The notes below the pieces were generated by a model. The model made no database searches. It saw only the letters and a list, made by a program, of their open reading frames with translations, and was not told where the DNA came from. Made by a program: the position numbers and the translations under genes. Below are positions 13,653-14,750 of a DNA stretch of 14,750 bases, piece by piece (position 1 is the first letter of the stretch; each line of letters opens with the position of its first letter). This DNA is from JAZDEY01 sp043808325 [NCBI: Candidatus Eiseniibacteriota bacterium] (GTDB lineage Bacteria > Arandabacterota > Arandabacteria > Arandabacterales). Where the stretch lies: contig JAZDEY010000039.1 of the NCBI GenBank assembly GCA_043808325.1, forward strand, positions 1 to 14,750. Reading direction: 5' to 3'.

Positions 13653-13924
13653 GGCGAATTCGCCAACGATGCGAGCCTTCCCAGGGGACCCTGATACTCA
13701 AGGCAGCCGCAGATGGATATCCCCATTCTCTCGGCCAACTCCGAATTGGCCTTGATCCACTCGGCAACCCAATCGCGGAGTCCGAGGAGTTCGATGTACC
13801 GCTTGAAGATCTCGGGGATCATCCTATCCGGCCAAGCCTTCTCAACATCGCGCAGACGGTACTGAGGTACTTTGAGACGTGCCGCTGCCTCTTTGATGTG
13901 GAGTGCCTTGAGCGGTAGAGACAA
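13649..13924 (-). CDS. Small HTH DNA-binding protein, possibly a remnant
   Basis: The minus-strand frame encodes LPLKALHIKEAAARLKVPQY, RLRDVEKAWPDRMIPEIF, then KRYIELLGLRDWVAEWIKAN and SELAERMGI. The 'IKEAAARLKVPQYRLRDVE' section looks like an XRE- or excisionase-type helix-turn-helix, and the rest is a compact helical bundle with conserved-looking Trp residues. I recognise the style but not a named family. The open frame extends to 14101, but upstream residues look noncoding; TTG 13924 is a possible start without a clear ribosome site. The last ~20 residues (after MGIS) look like read-through, so the C-terminus may have been altered. Its stop overlaps the -35 box of the orphan promoter. Confidence 0.45.
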   Translation of the reverse strand: MSLPLKALHIKEAAARLKVPQYRLRDVEKAWPDRMIPEIFKRYIELLGLRDWVAEWIKANSELAERMGISICGCLEYQGPLGRLASLANSP

Positions 13925-14230
13925 GGGAAAACACCGAGGAATAAGGGGGACGTAACTGAAACGCAGCCAGACTGCTTTGTCTGGTTCCGTTCGCAAACCA
14001 TTAGCAAGACGGCAAGGCTTTGCTGATCTCAAATCTGCTGGTCGGCCTACCAACTCCCAGTGCTCCGCGCTCTGACCGCTCACTAGGCAATTGTCCCTCA
14101 TAGAAGGACGAATATGGTCGATAACGTCACTGCAGGAAGGACAAACGCATCGACTGGTGCGGCGAAAACCGTGGGCTCACCCGCCGCGCCACCGAGATAG
14201 CTCGCTCGGCTGATTCTAAAGAGATTCTTC
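13925..14230. other. Intergenic stretch without a recognisable gene
   Basis: I find no supported gene, RNA or repeat here. A minus-strand open frame crossing 14098-14421 overlaps the AbiEi-like gene on the other strand and has no coding signature. Confidence 0.4.
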
Positions 14231-14298
14231 TTGACTCTTCGTCGCATGAGCAGTATAGTTAGACGATCAATATAATTGATCAGCGCTAAACACTGATC
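14231..14298 (+). promoter_or_regulatory. Promoter and inverted-repeat operators of the AbiEi-like gene
   Basis: TTGACT (14231-14236) and TATAGT (14254-14259) are 17 bp apart. Directly downstream, around the expected transcription start, lies GATCAAT-ATA-ATTGATC (14265-14281), and an overlapping pair GATCAG (14279-14284) / CTGATC (14293-14298). AbiEi antitoxins are known to repress their own operon by binding inverted repeats at the promoter, so these are plausible binding sites. Confidence 0.65.
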
Positions 14299-14314
14299 GC
14301 CCGATGGAGGTCCC

Positions 14315-14750
14315 ATGGTGATCGACGAGGATATCCTACAGACCTGCATAGCGCGACTGCGCAATCTCCCGCCAGTCAAAGGAGTGAGGCTGACTATGGG
14401 CGGCAAGAGCCCACTTCCCAAGGAAATCGATGCCCTGCTTGCTGTCAGAACCGAAATGGGGCAAGTGCATTTTGGAGTTCAGGTTAAGACCATGCTGCGG
14501 CGACCGATCCCGGAGCATCTGTCCATCGCGGGACCGCGGATTGACAGACCGGTGCTCATAATGACCCGGTACGCCAACCCGTCCATCGCCGAGTCTTTGA
14601 AGCAGCGACGGATCAACTTCATCGATACCGAAGGCAACGCATTTATCAATGTACCCAGGTTCATCTATGTCGACATCCAGAGCCGCAAGCCCTCGCAAGA
14701 ACACACGAGACGCCCCAAGGCCCTATTCCGGCCAAAGTCCTTGCAGCTGC
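14315..14750 (+). CDS. AbiEi-type antitoxin/transcriptional regulator, 3' end outside window
   Basis: ATG 14315 follows TGGAGG (14305-14310) by 4 bp, and the frame stays open to the window end (about 145 codons). It contains LPPVKGVRLTMGG, a strand-rich part with HFGVQVKTMLRRPIPEHL, then PVLIMTRYANPSIAESLKQR, RINFIDTEGNAFINVP and RFIYVDIQSRKP. The pattern 'Y.NP.iAe.L....I.FIDT.GNA.in.P...y' is what I know from the AbiEi_2-type (type IV toxin-antitoxin) family, whose partner is a nucleotidyltransferase toxin of the AbiEii kind. The C-terminal winged-helix would lie beyond the window. The expected toxin gene should be next downstream; the fragment at 129-317 shows that such toxins also existed at the other edge. 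Confidence 0.7.
   Translation, partial: MVIDEDILQTCIARLRNLPPVKGVRLTMGGKSPLPKEIDALLAVRTEMGQVHFGVQVKTMLRRPIPEHLSIAGPRIDRPVLIMTRYANPSIAESLKQRRINFIDTEGNAFINVPRFIYVDIQSRKPSQEHTRRPKALFRPKSLQL

Overview
The window looks like an accessory stretch of a GC-rich Gram-negative chromosome. The evidence is a SecB-family chaperone, a very large cyclic beta-1,2-glucan synthase (a periplasmic/envelope glucan enzyme) and GC-rich codon use in the big gene. I cannot fix the genus or phylum from the sequence alone.

Left flank (1-2300): a decayed zone. It starts with 23-bp repeats that resemble the multi-repeat end of an IS21-family element. After these come fragments of an AbiEii-like nucleotidyltransferase, a broken winged-helix regulator on the minus strand (in-frame amber codon, lost C-terminal half) that still has its promoter and twin palindromic operators, and a DUF4143 ATPase fragment on the minus strand that lacks its ATPase half.

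Toxin-antitoxin-chaperone locus (2299-3799): the most interesting intact unit. A strong sigma70-type promoter carries a perfect 24-bp palindrome filling its spacer and -10 box. It leads into three closely packed plus-strand genes: a HicA-like toxin, a HicB antitoxin with a ribbon-helix-helix domain plus a tail of about 50 residues, and a SecB-like chaperone. Both gaps are 13 bp. This is the layout of a TAC module, in which the chaperone protects an antitoxin whose C-terminal tail makes it chaperone-dependent. The start of the toxin gene is odd: the strong ribosome site and ATG behind the promoter open a different frame.

Glucan synthase (4115-13519): one 3134-residue protein with an N-terminal membrane region, a GT84 glycosyltransferase, membrane helices, a glycoamylase-like domain and a C-terminal GH94 phosphorylase-like region. 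It is NdvB/ChvB/Cgs-like but longer than the usual roughly 2800-2870 residues. It has an extra two-helix N-terminal module, an 18-bp tandem repeat at its start and a 15-bp tandem repeat inserted in the GH94 region. A possible promoter lies upstream in a ~100-bp repeat that also occurs near 1300.

Right flank (13520-14750): a second, 74-bp copy of the winged-helix regulator's operator/promoter/start region without the rest of the gene, a small minus-strand HTH protein, and the start of an AbiEi-type antitoxin gene with a strong promoter and inverted repeats. This gene runs off the window. Overall, a single large envelope gene is flanked on both sides by living and dead toxin-antitoxin-type genes.
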